Counted from the first letter of the stretch, positions 9,301-21,129 are shown. The stretch: 64,000 nt of DNA from Syngnathus acus (GCF_901709675.1 NC_051089.1:5560476-5624475), one strand, 5' to 3'. Numbers and translations are program-made. The notes: generated by a model not told the origin, from the letters alone.

Positions 9301-11837
9301 GAATATTCTGGGCTAATGTTGCGACGGCATCACCAAAAAGGCAAAAGTTTAAATCCACCGTGTTTCCTTCTTCAGGATAATTTCCCTTTCGATCCTCCAT
9401 TTGTGCGGGTCGTGTCACCTGTGCTGTCTGGGGGGTGAGTCATTCAAAATGTGATGCTTGATGGTGGGTCATCAAAAGTTGCAAATTTCATGTCGCAGAG
9501 TGAAATTGACTTTGGGCGCTGAGTTTAAAAAATGTTTCAAGATCATTAAAGCGAGCATCATTTTTTCCCCTTTAGCTATGTTCTTGGAGGAGGTGCCCTG
9601 TGCATGGAGCTTCTCACCAAACAGGTCAGTTGTTCTTTATTATCGTATTAAAAAAGTGAAAGGGTGCATTTTCTGTTTAATTGAATTAAGACCCTTTATA
9701 ACGGCAGCATCACTTTCTTGCCTGCAGGGTTGGAGCAGTGCCTATTCAATTGAGTCTGTCATCATGCAGATCAATGCCACTTTAGTCAAAGGAAAAGCCA
9801 GAGTGCAGTTCGGAGCCAACAAAGTAAGTGAGCGCAGTACTGACTGTTGTTCTTCACATGGATTTTTTTTTTTTTTCAAAAGACATTTCATTAGCGTCGA
9901 CCCCATTGTCAGAATCCGATGCGATACAAAGACATTAGAGATGCGATTGTTAAGTGATTGAGTTCAATTGGCTTGATTGATTATAATTGAGTCAACAAAG
10001 GAGTGCACTACTCGTCTGTTCATTGACTTCAGTAAAACTATTTTCCCGTGTCATGAAGCAGAATATGACAAGCCCGGGGGAGTTTTTATTTTGATCGTAG
10101 GAAACAGAAGTTCAGAATGTCCAAAATGAAATTCTCAATGTGGTTATATTATAGTCCAGTTTTGTTTGTGATGTGTGTTGTCTGAATGTTTTTAATTTAA
10201 TCAAGATACAGGAAAATGAATGCTCCATTGTGAATTAATTTTTTTAATTTTCCTGGACAGACTATATTTAATAAAAAAAAAAAAATCATAATCAAAATAG
10301 TTATCCTAAAACTAAAATATACTCCAATAATTGAATGTAATGACGTATTAATATTATCAGCCTGACTCAATGATAATAACTAATTAGTCCTCAGACAATA
10401 TTGCGCAATAATTTATATTAAGAGTGTGCAACAGTTTTAGGACATAGAGTATATTGATTGCTAATGTAATCAATATTGGTGATATGGTGTAAAGTTTGTA
10501 TGCATAATATTGGTGCAGTGTTTGAATCCAGCTTATTATATATTCAGCACTCTGCCATTTTCTTTAATTTTTATGCTTCATCTCTCTCCCCTTGCAGAAC
10601 CAGTACAATCTAGCCAGAGCACAGCAGTCCTACAAATCCCTCGTCCAGATCCACGAAAAGAACGGTTAGTACGCCTTTTGATTTGATTTTTTTTTTTTTT
10701 TTTTGAACTAGTGAGGATAAGCAGTTCAGAAAATGAATAGATGGATTTCCGTGACATTTACAGAACATTTGAACACTACTGAGCTGCTAGCTCGCTTCAA
10801 TGGTTTGATTTTCTGAAATAATTACGCCGGTGTTAGAAAGCAGCGTTCTGTGGCCGCCCCCATTAAGTCACAGCACAGACGGACGAAAATTGTCTCGACA
10901 GAAAGTCTGGCACCAAAACAACATGAGGCGAGTTGGTTTTTAATATGAAAAGAAAAAATTCCACTCAAATACTGTTAGAAATGGATTATTTGATTATCGT
11001 GACAGTAAAATAACCTTGCACGAAGGGTTGTCAGGCCCTTTCAACTTTAGTGAAGACCCAAAGCGATATGACGCAAAGTCACTTTGGTGACCTTGAAGTC
11101 GTGGCTGTTGTCACATGCCATTCACTTCTTTTTGGCAGTGTGTCACTGACAGTCACATGTCCTGCCCTCCTAACCAGGCTTGACCGAAGGTTTGCAGCTC
11201 AGAAGCCACATTAGCCGCAAACATTCAGAAATTTATTCGGTAATTGAATTTATTCATGTCAAATTATTTTCAGTTATTTTTTCCTTTCTTCTCACAAAAT
11301 CTAATTTAATGGTGTTGTGCAAATAATTCAAATTGCAGATCTTTTACCTCATATTACAACTTTATCCTTGTAATATTAGCACCACTGGTATTGTAAATTT
11401 AAAAAAAGGTGGAATATTATGATTTCATTCTTAAATTATTATTATTATTTTATCACATTTTTGTTAGTTTTTCTGATAAAATGGTCACCCTCCCCAATAT
11501 TGCTGGTTCATTTTTGTAGTATTGTGATGTCTTTCTCTTAGCTATTTTCCCCCCATGAATCTTTTTTCTCCTAAAATTAAGACCTTGTTTTCATAATCTT
11601 TTGTGGTAAAATCTTTCCTCGCAGCATTAGGAGTTTCACTCCTGTAATGACTTTGGTTTCCATTTTTTGGTGGAAGTTGTACTAAAATATGACTCACTAT
11701 CCTTACACTGACCTCATCTTAGTTCAGTATTTTTTTGTGTGACCCCAATTCCACCACCGTTATGATAAAAAGGTGCTCATGTGATGAATCTGTTGTTGCC
11801 TCCAGGATGGTACACACCCCCAAAGGAGGATGGCTAA
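6192..11837 (+). CDS. ube2q2: Ubiquitin-conjugating enzyme E2 Q2 (13 exons, complete)
   Basis: This gene encodes a ubiquitin-conjugating (E2) enzyme that takes ubiquitin from E1 onto an active-site cysteine and passes it to substrates, usually with an E3. The coding exons are 6192-6350, 6916-7020, 7464-7586, 7696-7752, 7896-8036, 8596-8680, 9060-9120, 9199-9289, 9376-9434, 9576-9624, 9728-9823, 10598-10664 and 11806-11837. They total 1125 nt and give 374 residues, against about 375 for human UBE2Q2. All introns are GT-AG and all phases join. The N-terminal RWD-like region covers roughly residues 1-125, an acidic linker with eight consecutive Glu lies at 138-145, and the UBC fold covers about 200-365. 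The catalytic Cys is C303 in [10 protein letters not shown], and FPFDPPF at 277-283 matches the usual E2 YPxxPP motif. The UBE2Q1 proline-rich N-terminal extension is absent, which favours Q2. The start has A at -3. Confidence 0.96.
6470..6520. repeat. Short TAGA repeat plus retroposon-tail-like sequence in intron 1
   Basis: A degenerate TAGA run is followed by TTTATCCACAAGGGAAAT. This resembles the TTTATTGATCC-CAAGGGAAATT tail shared by several fish non-LTR elements. Only a short remnant is present, so the family cannot be set. Confidence 0.35.
6916..7020 (+). CDS. ube2q2: ube2q2 coding exon 2 (residues 54-88)
   Basis: The acceptor AACAG is followed by [12 protein letters not shown], closely matching human ESYPSSSPIWFV. 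The exon ends GSTL before GTAAAT. Both boundaries are phase 0. It continues the RWD-like domain. Confidence 0.95.
7464..7586 (+). CDS. ube2q2: ube2q2 coding exon 3 (residues 89-129)
   Basis: A pyrimidine-rich acceptor ending CAG leads into [19 protein letters not shown] and then [10 protein letters not shown], a diagnostic UBE2Q2 stretch. The donor is GTACGA and the boundaries are phase 0. The C-terminal GPVAQDRK differs from the human TGQNGT, so this is a variable linker. Confidence 0.95.
7696..7752 (+). CDS. ube2q2: ube2q2 coding exon 4 (acidic linker, residues 130-148)
   Basis: This 57-nt exon encodes HGTEEVTSE followed by an unbroken acidic run of eight Glu at 138-145, then MGE. Human UBE2Q2 carries the same TSE-poly-E-M pattern. 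The GAA/GAG codons form a purine-rich tract that may also act as an exonic splicing enhancer. Confidence 0.93.
7896..8036 (+). CDS. ube2q2: ube2q2 coding exon 5 (residues 149-195)
   Basis: The acceptor CGACAG is followed by [15 protein letters not shown], and the exon ends RQDHLN before GTGAGT. It is phase 0 at both ends. It encodes the charged linker between the RWD-like and UBC domains, nearly identical to human UBE2Q2. Confidence 0.95.
8596..8680 (+). CDS. ube2q2: ube2q2 coding exon 6 (residues 196-224)
   Basis: It encodes [20 protein letters not shown] and then YRSQSYKT, the first helix of the UBC fold. The donor GTGGGC interrupts a Gly codon after its first base. Confidence 0.95.
8751..8805. 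repeat. TACAC pentanucleotide array in ube2q2 intron 6
   Basis: Eleven perfect tandem copies of TACAC lie in the intron between exons 6 and 7. Purity suggests recent expansion and likely length polymorphism. It lies 70 bp after the donor of exon 6. Confidence 0.95.
9060..9120 (+). CDS. ube2q2: ube2q2 coding exon 7 (residues 224-244)
   Basis: The exon encodes [19 protein letters not shown], the first two beta strands of the UBC fold, and completes the split Gly codon from exon 6. The donor GTGAGT lies after two bases of a Thr codon. Confidence 0.95.
9199..9289 (+). CDS. ube2q2: ube2q2 coding exon 8 (residues 244-274)
   Basis: It encodes [11 protein letters not shown], then [15 protein letters not shown], and ends at a GTGAGT donor in phase 0. 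The preceding intron is only 78 bp, typical of compact fish introns. The sequence is nearly identical to human UBE2Q2. Confidence 0.95.
9376..9434 (+). CDS. ube2q2: ube2q2 coding exon 9 (residues 275-294)
   Basis: It encodes [20 protein letters not shown], with the FPFDPPF motif equivalent to the conserved YPxxPP turn of E2 folds. The donor lies in a run of six G; GG|GTGAGT keeps the frame into exon 10. Confidence 0.94.
9576..9624 (+). CDS. ube2q2: ube2q2 coding exon 10 (catalytic cysteine)
   Basis: It encodes [16 protein letters not shown]. The Cys of ALCMELL, C303, is the ubiquitin thioester site. The exon is 49 nt, with acceptor TTTAG and donor GTCAGT. Confidence 0.95.
9728..9823 (+). CDS. 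ube2q2: ube2q2 coding exon 11 (residues 311-342)
   Basis: It encodes [19 protein letters not shown] followed by [13 protein letters not shown], forming the UBC region after the active site. It is phase 0 at both ends, with acceptor CTGCAG and donor GTAAGT. The sequence matches human UBE2Q2 residue for residue as I recall it. Confidence 0.95.
10598..10664 (+). CDS. ube2q2: ube2q2 coding exon 12 (residues 343-365)
   Basis: It encodes [20 protein letters not shown] and KN, the C-terminal helix. The donor GTTAGT is slightly off consensus and splits a Gly codon. The preceding 774-bp intron is AT-rich with no clear element. Confidence 0.95.
11806..11837 (+). CDS. ube2q2: ube2q2 terminal coding exon 13
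   Basis: After acceptor CTCCAG the exon completes the split Gly codon and encodes WYTPPKEDG followed by TAA at 11835-11837. This C-terminal tail is identical to that of human UBE2Q2. Confidence 0.95.
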
Positions 11838-12292
11838 TATTTTTCTCCTTCCTGCTCTGGATTTATTTTCCTTGCGACCAACTTGCCCCACACACCCCTC
11901 TCCCAATTTTTTTTTTTTTACGGTTTTGATTGTTGAGTGAACTTCAAGCCAAAATTCCTCATCCGGTGACCAACCAACGAGAAACAAGAAGCACATAAGC
12001 AAATATATCACACCCCTCTGCTTTGGACGCCGATGCTGCCGTCGTATATTTATCTCCTGATGGAAACTATGAACTACACAAAACGGCTGGCGTCGGCCAT
12101 CACCGAGGCTCCTTTTTAACGGGACGCCGCCTATTTGGCTGGACCACACCACCGCGGTGGAGATCAATGGCATTTCTCCGGACCTTCTACATTATGGCGA
12201 GCCAGCTTGCATTTGGACGTCTTTTCAAAGCCCGAAGGCCTCAGATGAAGAGAACATAGACACCTCGAGCCTGATGTCGAGAATTCCACACA

Positions 12293-12298
12293 AATAAA
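12293..12298 (+). terminator. ube2q2: Proximal polyadenylation signal of ube2q2
   Basis: A canonical AATAAA lies about 455 bp after the stop codon. Its downstream context is not strongly GT-rich, so usage is uncertain. Confidence 0.45.
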
Positions 12299-14061
12299 CG
12301 GACTAAATAGGATGGCGTCGGCAGCCCCCACACTGTAATCTAGCTGCTTTTAACGCCCCAGTGTAATCATGTACATTTGTATTTCTGCAAGAGGATGTTT
12401 ATGATGTAACCCCGTCTCGGGTCCTCGAGGCTGTGTACACTCGTGCGCGCTGCGACCATCGACAGCAGCTTCCCTCTTGGAATGAAGAAGTTGCCACATG
12501 GTTACTCTTGCATAAGGAAACTAAAGCACGCCATATTCTTATGTAAGACTAATGACTACTGCATTTGTTTTTCTTTTTAATATGAATTGGATATCCGGGT
12601 GACAATAGCCTCTTTTACACAGAAAGCCTGAAAAAATCATCGGAGCAGTTGAAACTTTAACTGGGAAATATGTCAGTATTACCGTAATCTTGTCACCTTC
12701 TGTCCGGAGGTTTCAGAATACCTTTGGTATCCTTCTTCTATCACGGCTCTGATACTACCTCCGAACGATGACATCATGGCCACCTTTGCGTGTCAGCGCC
12801 GTTCATCCTGAGTGACGATACATGGCGGGAAAATGCTGACTTTAGCAGGCTGTGTAAAAGGGACCATTGACCCCTTTGATTGATGGCGCCTCTTTATCAC
12901 GGCTGTCCCTGGCATTCCCGAGGCTTTTGGAATTGTTTTTTTTTTGTCATTCCTCAAACCGGATGAACCTCAATCAGGCTATGCATCTAATCGTCTTTTA
13001 AATCGGTCTGCTTAGTTCTCACAAGCCACAAGGCCAATTCTTTCTTTGTGGACGTCTGATGGTGGGGAAACAAAAAGCGACCTCCCCGAGTTGTCCTCAA
13101 TGGTCTTTTCCTTTTCCTCAACTCACTGCAATAGTCTAAACTTTACACCTCACTTCTAGCGGAAACTCTTTACGCATTTGCGATGTTGAGTGATCCCTTC
13201 TACGTGTTCATTCCATGTCACGCACTCCCATCATGGATATTCAGTGCTGTTACTAACTTTGTTTTAAATTAGGATGTTCTCAAAGGGCAGCATAGGAAAC
13301 TTCATCGCAAGTTGTGTTTGGACAGAAATCGGCACAAATGCAAATATCTTTTGTGACCGAACAAAAGCACCAAACCGTCATTCCCCAGAAGACTACAAAA
13401 CCTCGGCTGCCCCTTCCCGTATCATCGAGTGGACGTTTTCTAGGACGGCATAGACGCAATCCGTGTTCATGCTGACATCTTGTGGGGTTGCTGGGCCCAA
13501 ACTCAGGAATACATATCACAGACGTAGCTACGGATCTTGAAAATGCACATTCCGATCATTGACGTACGTGCGACTATAACCCAACTCCAACAACTTCGTT
13601 GGGTGGAAATCTAACATCTGTACATTGGCAATATCCGTGTGGAACAGCGTCGTCATTCTTCAAAGGCTTCAAACTTAGTCAAGACACACTTTCATCTCAT
13701 TCAGGACTTGTTTTTAATTAGTTTTGAGCTCCAGTTGCGTCTCAGCACTTGGCAACGATTTCGTGTTGCCCTGCGCGTAGAACCAGGTTTGAAGAACTTA
13801 CAAATTATTACTCTATCTTGTTAAGCCCGAATCTGATGTGCACTGAAAGCAGACCCGACAATTCCCGAGACCGACTCCGATCCAAAGTCGGAACCGATTC
13901 CGGTTTTATGTTCCACAAAACCGTGATTGTCCCTTGGCTTTTTAAGTTATGCACTGGTGAGCATGCATTGCATTTGGTTTCAATTTTTTTGTTTTGTTTC
14001 CCCCACTGCAAGGGTGAATTTGACCATGTAAAGTAATTTGTGAACTTGCATCAAGTTTATG

Positions 14062-14067
14062 AATAAA
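14062..14067 (+). terminator. ube2q2: Distal polyadenylation signal of ube2q2
   Basis: A canonical AATAAA lies in an A/T-rich setting about 2.2 kb after the stop codon. It is the last strong signal before the CTCF-like motif at 14275. Confidence 0.5.
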
Positions 14068-14274
14068 GAATTAAATAATAATACACCTGCACTTAGTTTA
14101 TTATGGCCTCCTGCATTCTTCACCCCGACTGTTTCCGAGCAAATGGAGGAGGGAAACCCTCTGGATAATCTTTCAAGAACACTCCGACAATCAGACCGTT
14201 GGGGACATTGATGAAAATGGTTGGAAAAAGCTTCAATGTTCTCCCATCGTGTCATGGTGTTTTTTTTCCAGTGG

Positions 14275-14289
14275 CCACTAGATGGCAGT
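14275..14289 (+). promoter_or_regulatory. CTCF-like motif just downstream of ube2q2
   Basis: CCACTAGATGGCAGT fits the CTCF core NCA-NNA-GRN-GGC-RSY at every constrained position. It lies about 210 bp past the distal polyadenylation signal of ube2q2, a plausible gene-boundary position. Confidence 0.5.
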
Positions 14290-17200
14290 AGAACAATGTC
14301 AACAGTTTCCTTGCTCGATGTGAAGGAGAACTGAAATCTTTTCGGGTCACCCACGTTTCATGTTGGCTGCGTCACTGGACAAGAAAAAGAGCACTTTTTT
14401 AAAAAATTGTTGGGAGTTTTATTTTGGAGGCGGTTGTATTTCTGTTATGGCTTTGAGGGCCTCTGGGGGACATCTTGAGTCCATTATTTGTTACAGATAC
14501 ACAGAAGAAAAAAAAAAAACTAAAGGCCTCAAGGGGCCCAGAGGAAAGAAACAGTCCATCTCTATGATTAAAAGTGTCCACATGGAAGCCTCGATGGGCA
14601 CAGCTTCAAGCACAGACTGTATCTGTGTTTGACGCTGTTCACTGGACCGTTACATTTTGATTTTGGAGTTTACCAGCCTTCGGTAGACACTCGACACGAT
14701 GCGATGATAATACTGATCTGATCATAAGATAAAATCATTGCGGACTGTTCTAGTTCAAGTGTGTTTTTCTGCAGTGTTTCCTAACCTTTGTCGAGCCAAG
14801 GCAAGTGATGATCTCTTCTTAAATGACAAATAATTTGCAAGTCTTAAACACTACTCCTGTTACTGAACTGAAATTTCACCAATATACTCAATTCTTCTAA
14901 ACAGCCTTTTAAATGGCAGCATCAGCAGGTGTTTCCTGGTCTTAGACTCCTTTTATGGTGGCCTGTGTTGTGAGCCTTGTTAGTGTAAATTTAGGAACAC
15001 GGGCTGTTCTAATGATGTCTGGCTTTGAAGACCAACTCCCACTGTGACTCTGAATGACCCCATGTCATGGCAAAGCATCTGGACGCCAATAAACCAGGTG
15101 TCCACCCACCCTATAACCACACTTCCCCCCTTTCATCAGAAGCTGTCATGAGGCGGGCTGTAATGCTCTGCAAGAGTTCACATGTAATTTAGCATGACCG
15201 TCCATCAACAAAGCTTCAAATAAAGGCGATAGCTTATTGAATTTAAATGCAAACAGTTAGGGGTGAATCTCATTTCTTCTTATTCCCGGTACAGCCAGAT
15301 AGCATAAAAGCTTCTTGTCTCGTCTAATTGCCATCACACCGTCCTTGGATTGGACATTTTGATACTATCAAGCCGACAAGGACGTGAAAATGAAAAGCTG
15401 CCTGACAGAGGGCAATGAATTGCAAGTGAATTGATAAGACAAAACAATGTTTGCGTGAAAGGAAAAGCTGACTAGATTGAGAGCCAGCGGTTGCTGCACC
15501 GACACGAAAATTGTCGCTACATATCATGGGGGGGGGGGCGCAGAAGTAACTTGAATCAGACCCCGTTCTTGTTCAGTTTCAGAACTCTCGGAATGACTGA
15601 CGGCCATACCAGTGCTTAAAGGATACATTAGAAAGTTTCATCATTATATGTATTCTTGGCCGTTGGTGGTCGAGTCGTTCAAAATGGCTGAATGTCAAAC
15701 AATTTATTGATTCTCCTTCCACCCTCATTTCAAACAATCCATTGTAGTGGGACACAATGCAGCTTTTCTATGAGCCTGAACAAGCCCATCAGCATAGAAA
15801 GTGCTTGATGCACTTACTTTTGGCGATTTTTCACCTTGTGTGTCCTTGCCAGGTTCAAAAGAACCCAGCGTGTCGTTCTGCTTCCCTGCGCAGACGACGT
15901 TCACATCACACCGAGGCTAAATGGATTTCCATTAGCGGGGCTGTGACTTATTCCAGATGCTTACTCAATGCTGTGTGGGCACCGTAGCGGAAAGTTCCCC
16001 CACTAGACCCGACAATAAAAAGCAAATATGGCCGTTCGGAGGGAAGCTTGTGTGCACACTGACGGCGGAAAGAATTGCGCCAAATAAGACGGATTGCTAT
16101 AAGGCAATAAACAGCAGGTGGACGATTGAAATGCACGCAGTTAGCTGCGGTAGCAACATCTGTTTACGTGGAGGGGCTCAGGTCGTTATGGATACGCCTC
16201 ATCAGGCGGCCAAACCCGCACTGGAGGATCAATAAAGAGAAGCATAGATCCCGGAGAAACAGACCATCCGTCTCTCTGCACCACCCTCACGGCGCTCCTC
16301 AACGCACACTTATATCCCCCCCAACCCTTCCAAACCCCAAAAGAAACATTTATCTCTTCTCTCATTAGGCAACGGATGGTATCTTTATGCCGAATAATAA
16401 TGAGCCAGAGATAATTAGAAATAGAGAATTGAACAGTATCCATCTCTCAGAAAGATTTGAAAAAACAAAGAGAATGTATCACGAAAAAGACACTCAACAG
16501 GTTCTATCATCCATCAAGTTAAAACCAAACAAAACAAAAATACGCTATTAAGTGAATTAAATTTTCTGCAAGGCATTAAAATCTAGTGGTACCTTTGCAA
16601 TTCAGTTTGCTCAATAATCAGATCACTCTTTCCTATTGAAACCTATTAAAATGCCATTAATCCATTTGAGTCCCTCATTTTTTGTTTCCTGCTTTTAACG
16701 AAGCAAAATAGCAATTAGTTACGGAAGCGAACGTATTGGTGAAGTCATTGCAACACATTGGTAAAACGTAGATGAAATACACAAAACATATTTCCCAGTA
16801 TAACTGGCCATGAACCACCTTTTTATCACAAAACAGTTTCCTACAGTTATCGGGGAAACCGAACAAAAATAGCAATGCGGTGAACCACATGCTGCTTCAT
16901 CTACAAATACTGTACATTATCTGACTACATGTAAGAGGCTACATAAATTACGCTCCTAATGTTGCACTTTGTAGAACCTCGATTTAACGTACCAGGAACT
17001 AATGAACTCCTGATTTAAAAGACAAAATCTGCAGAAACTTTCGTGCATAGCACACAAAGAACATCAGTTCTGAATTTGTTGCTGGTTTTTGATGACGCAA
17101 TCAACAGACAGAGTACGGTACTCTATTTCCGCTGCTGGGCACGCTGCACCGGATCAGTCTACCAAGATTCAGGATGAACGGTGGCGTGTGGCTACACGGG

Positions 17201-18334
17201 CTTCCGACCCCGCAGTGCATTTTTTTTGTCAGATTCCGAATTCTTACATTTGGTATGTCAACAATGGCGGACTTCCTGGGTCTTGACTAATAGACCCCCT
17301 TCTTGTTCCTAATCTCTTGCCTTATTTCCAGTAGCTGTGGGTGGTGGCGGTAGAGCTGGTGAGGGTATGCCGGCAGGCATGATGTCATTCACTGAGCTGA
17401 CTGATTGACTTCATAATGCAGAAAAGACTCTGCTCGGCAGAGCCGCATTATCCCAATGAGGTTTTTTGAAAGGCTGCCTCAAAACTCAATGAATCACCTT
17501 TTATAGGCGTTCTTACGAGAAGCACAAGGTGAACACCTCCTCCTCAATAACATTGGCCGTATTGAAAAGATGCTCGCTTGGTTTGATTAAATAACAGTGG
17601 GAGTGTTTGTGAAATCCTTTCTGAATGATGAACTCTATTATTCCAACAAATTCAGTTTAAAAAATGTCAGGATTAATGTGGTTGTTTTTCATGACCGCTG
17701 TTGGCTGATTGTTGAGATCAATCAAAATAACGTATTTACAAGCATTTAAAAAAAAAGTTTAAATTTAATTGTAGAAAAATATTTCATTTTAATTTGGCAA
17801 AATTGGTTAAAAGCAAATGTTAAAAAATAAGTAGTGAAATCATAAAAAAATAATTGTAAAAGACAAACTAAGAAAAATTGTCTGTCTCTCCAATCTCTGT
17901 TGTCGAAGTCACTGAGGTAGTTAAAAAACTCCTCGGTAGCAAGGCCCCGGGGGTAAAATAACATGTAAAACATGTAAAAAAACTTTTTCTAAATAAATTA
18001 TCTGAAAACATTTTTTTATGAAAAATCCCCAAGGTAAAACTATTTTTAAACTTATGCAATAAGAAAACTTTAACGGACATCATTACGGTCAACATAAAAT
18101 ATGTGAATGCAATAATAAGAAATGTTTGTGGTACCACCAAGCCAGAGGCTGAGCTGCTCTGTATTTGTTTACGCGACGTTGCCAGGTTACACTTCCTGTC
18201 CCTCACCTCCTATCTTCCCTCCAGTCAGTCTCTGTACCGTACCGATAAATCAGACGACAAATATGATTTCTCGTTAAACCCCTAGTTAGACCTGTGGGGT
18301 ACATAAGTGTATATTGCACCGTTTCTCCTCACAG

Positions 18335-18382
18335 ATGGCTAAACAAACTGAAGCCGACAAAAACATACTGCCCTTGAAAGAG
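18335..18382 (+). other. Orphan exon-like segment with consensus splice sites
   Basis: A pyrimidine-rich acceptor (GTTTCTCCTCACAG) is followed by a 48-nt open segment starting at an ATG and ending at a consensus donor (GAG|GTAAGT). It reads MAKQTEADKNILPLKE, 16 whole codons, phase 0 at both ends. I do not recognise the gene. The second half weakly resembles the EKNPLPxKE end of beta-thymosins, which as I recall also have an intron near this point. The upstream reading frame is not thymosin-like, and no continuation exon was found. It could be an unannotated small gene, a decayed exon, an exon of a non-coding RNA, or chance. Confidence 0.3.
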
Positions 18383-21054
18383 GTAAGTAATTACATCCAG
18401 GAAGGTTTTATGTCATCCAGATGTGCCTAAAGATACAGACCGCGTTTCAATCACGTTAGCAAAAAGACAGCTTCCAGGTCGCCGGAGGAAAAAAAAGTGA
18501 CATGTCGGGAATCAATTAGCTTCCCGTTGAGCTTTCCTCATTGTCGGGCTGGCCGCCGGCCAAGAGGACCCTTGAAGCGAGATAAGGCCGTGCAGCCTCA
18601 CCAGCGGGATAAGCATCTTATCGGCCTGTCGTCTGCCTCTTGACCTCTTGTAGAACACAGCGTTAGATAAGTTCCCGCACACCGGGAAAAACACAGCTTT
18701 TTATTTGCTACAGTATGGGATGTCTTTTTTGTGGGGGGGCGGGTTTATCAACAAGGTAGCATTTGGATGCCTTCTCTCCTATCTTACAGTGAGGTGGAAG
18801 ATTTGTTCTGTGGCCAGTTTTTGGAAGTCTCATCAATCTACTGGTGCATTCGCATCTCAGGGTGGCAAGAGCAGTCGATAGACCGCAGCGACTTGGGACA
18901 AGAGAGATTCCATTAAGAGGCTCCCCAAAAGAGAGAGAGGGGGCTTATCGGTGGTCATCTATCCTCAATTGTTATGAGGCTGTTGGAAAATGGTGGGGGG
19001 GTTGCGAGTAACGTCAGCACTTTCGTTCCCTTTTTCCTGTCCGGATCCCCGACAGAGATATTTTGGGCATCTATGGCTGAAGCGAAATACACGTTTAGTG
19101 GAGAGGGATTTGAAAGAGTAAATATTGGTTTTGCATGTCTATCGTGGGTAGATTTTGAAGCTGACATTTTGGTTTGTCCCAGAGATTTTGTCGTCTTGGC
19201 AGTGTGCACTTCACGGATTCCCCACTTGTGTGTCTATTGAAAGTGATTAGAGTGTCCATTCGCAGAGGACCCAAGATGCGGAATAATAGCAAGATGTCCT
19301 CGCTGTCAACCGAGAAGAATGACCTTTGAAATAGAAGACGGATATATCGTATCTGTCGCGCCCGAGCTGCTTCTCTGACAAGTCCACTGAATAAGGTCAT
19401 GAAATGAGTGGCAGCTACTAAGAAGCAAAGTTTTGGAGAGTCGATGATCATATATCGGTATAGAAAAATGTTCTCTGTGTAATCCTTCTTTTGCCCGCAC
19501 ACACACACCACGTTTATTGAATGTCCGTTTTTTTCCCGCGTGAGTTGGGTAAGTGAGAAATGACTTTGTCTGAGGGTTTTTCTTTTTGTACAGTGTCCTC
19601 CTTCTGTCGTTCTGGCCTCTCTATTAGTCACACGCTCTCAAGGAGGCAAGGCGATCCACTCTAATTACCCGACGCTCCCTCCCCGCAACTTGTGTTAATG
19701 GCTGCTTCCGGCTTAAGTAGGCTATCTATATGCAAAGTCTCCTCTGATGAGTTTCTTCATTATTTATTCCTAATATATGACTGTGGCAGTGTTGAGGAGG
19801 AGGAGAAGAAGAAGAGCAGTGTTAGCTTTACACAATACGGTCAAGTGGGAATGTCACACACAAGACAGCTTGAACAAAGGGAGAGTAAACGATAGCTTTT
19901 TGCAGCGTCGTCGTTCTTTGTGAATGGGACTAACAAGGGATGAGGTGGAGGACAAGAGTATGTGACGTCCTCAAAGAAAATTTATGCTAGCATGGGAGCG
20001 AAATGATTCTTTCCTAAAATCTCTGTTTCTGCAGAAACTAGAGAGCCTACGTATCGCCATGAGGCGACCCTCTGCCACCCATTTCTCGTGAAACTAGATC
20101 GGGATTGTGGTCCAAGCTCTTTCTGCCGACTACGATCGAAGGCTGAACTCGATCCACTAGTCTTGCACTCTGGAGCCATTAAGGTTGTGGTCGACTTGGA
20201 CAATTTTCTAGAGTCTTTGAGCTATAATCTAGACTGCTTGTTAGCTATTTGCAAAGACGAGGACAAAATTCCTCCATTAACTCATTCAGTGCCATGGACG
20301 GTTATACACGTTGAAGATATTAACTGGGTTGGCAGTTAATGAGTTATTTTACCTTGAACGATTGCCGGGAGCTGGAATCCATTTTTGATGACTTTGGGCA
20401 ACGGGTGGGATGAATTATGCATAAAAATTCCTCAGCGTGTTTTTCCGCAGGTTGGGTCACGTGTGACTTTTGACCGTCTCGACGCCAAATTAACCTTGCT
20501 TTCATTGAGAAGCCCGCTGACACCAACGTAACAGTGGTGATTGGTCGCGTCTGCTTCCATTACACTCGTAATGCTTCCTCTGTCCATTAAGTGTATTTGA
20601 TTTCCGCTGAGGGGGCAGGAGGGCAGCTCCTGCAAGCATCACTTCCACCGATGCCCCCGGCATTATACAATTACGCTCGCAGACATTGTCAGACCTCATT
20701 TTTGAAAGAGGCTCGAGCAGCAGCCCCTCGGAGAGTAATACCGGTTCATATTTGCCTGCTCAGATAGAAGGATTATAAAGCGGACGATGACAAAATGGCC
20801 GCCGCAGTAGATTACAAAGCCTTGATCTTCGGGAATTCATCATGAGAGTTGAGGTCAAAGGGGTAAACGTTTAGAGGGCAAAGAGATACTTTGGAGTTTT
20901 TGCATAGTGGCAAGAAATGTGCTTTGCCGTACTCGAGCCCCCAGTAACTAAAGCCATACTTGGTTTATGAGCTCCGTGGTGGAGGGGGGAGCAGTTTCTC
21001 ATCTGAAAGTGGCAGGGATGCCCCATTAAAACAGACTAAATAAAATTTTAGGAT

Positions 21055-21083
21055 TTATATATATATATATATATATTATGCAT

Positions 21084-21129
<46 letters not shown>
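21055..21129. repeat. Interrupted TA dinucleotide array
   Basis: Two TA runs are separated by a short TATGCATAAAA-like interruption. The array is self-complementary. Ile/Tyr-rich frames across it are artefacts. Confidence 0.95.

Larger units (their letters stand above)
11838..14090 (+). other. ube2q2: ube2q2 3' untranslated region
   Basis: No coding exon follows the stop. An AATAAA at 12293-12298 gives a short form of about 0.5 kb. A second AATAAA at 14062-14067, followed by an A/T-rich stretch, gives a long form of about 2.2 kb. Which is used, or whether both are, cannot be told from sequence. The end coordinate is approximate. Confidence 0.55.

Noticed and set aside
9458-9961. 167-codon open frame within ube2q2
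   Set aside because: It is an intron read-through that happens to include true exons 10 and 11; the spliced model explains the sequence better.
19095-19631. 178-codon open frame on the minus strand
   Set aside because: No recognisable domain, mixed composition and no splice or promoter context. A few frames of this size are expected by chance in 64 kb.
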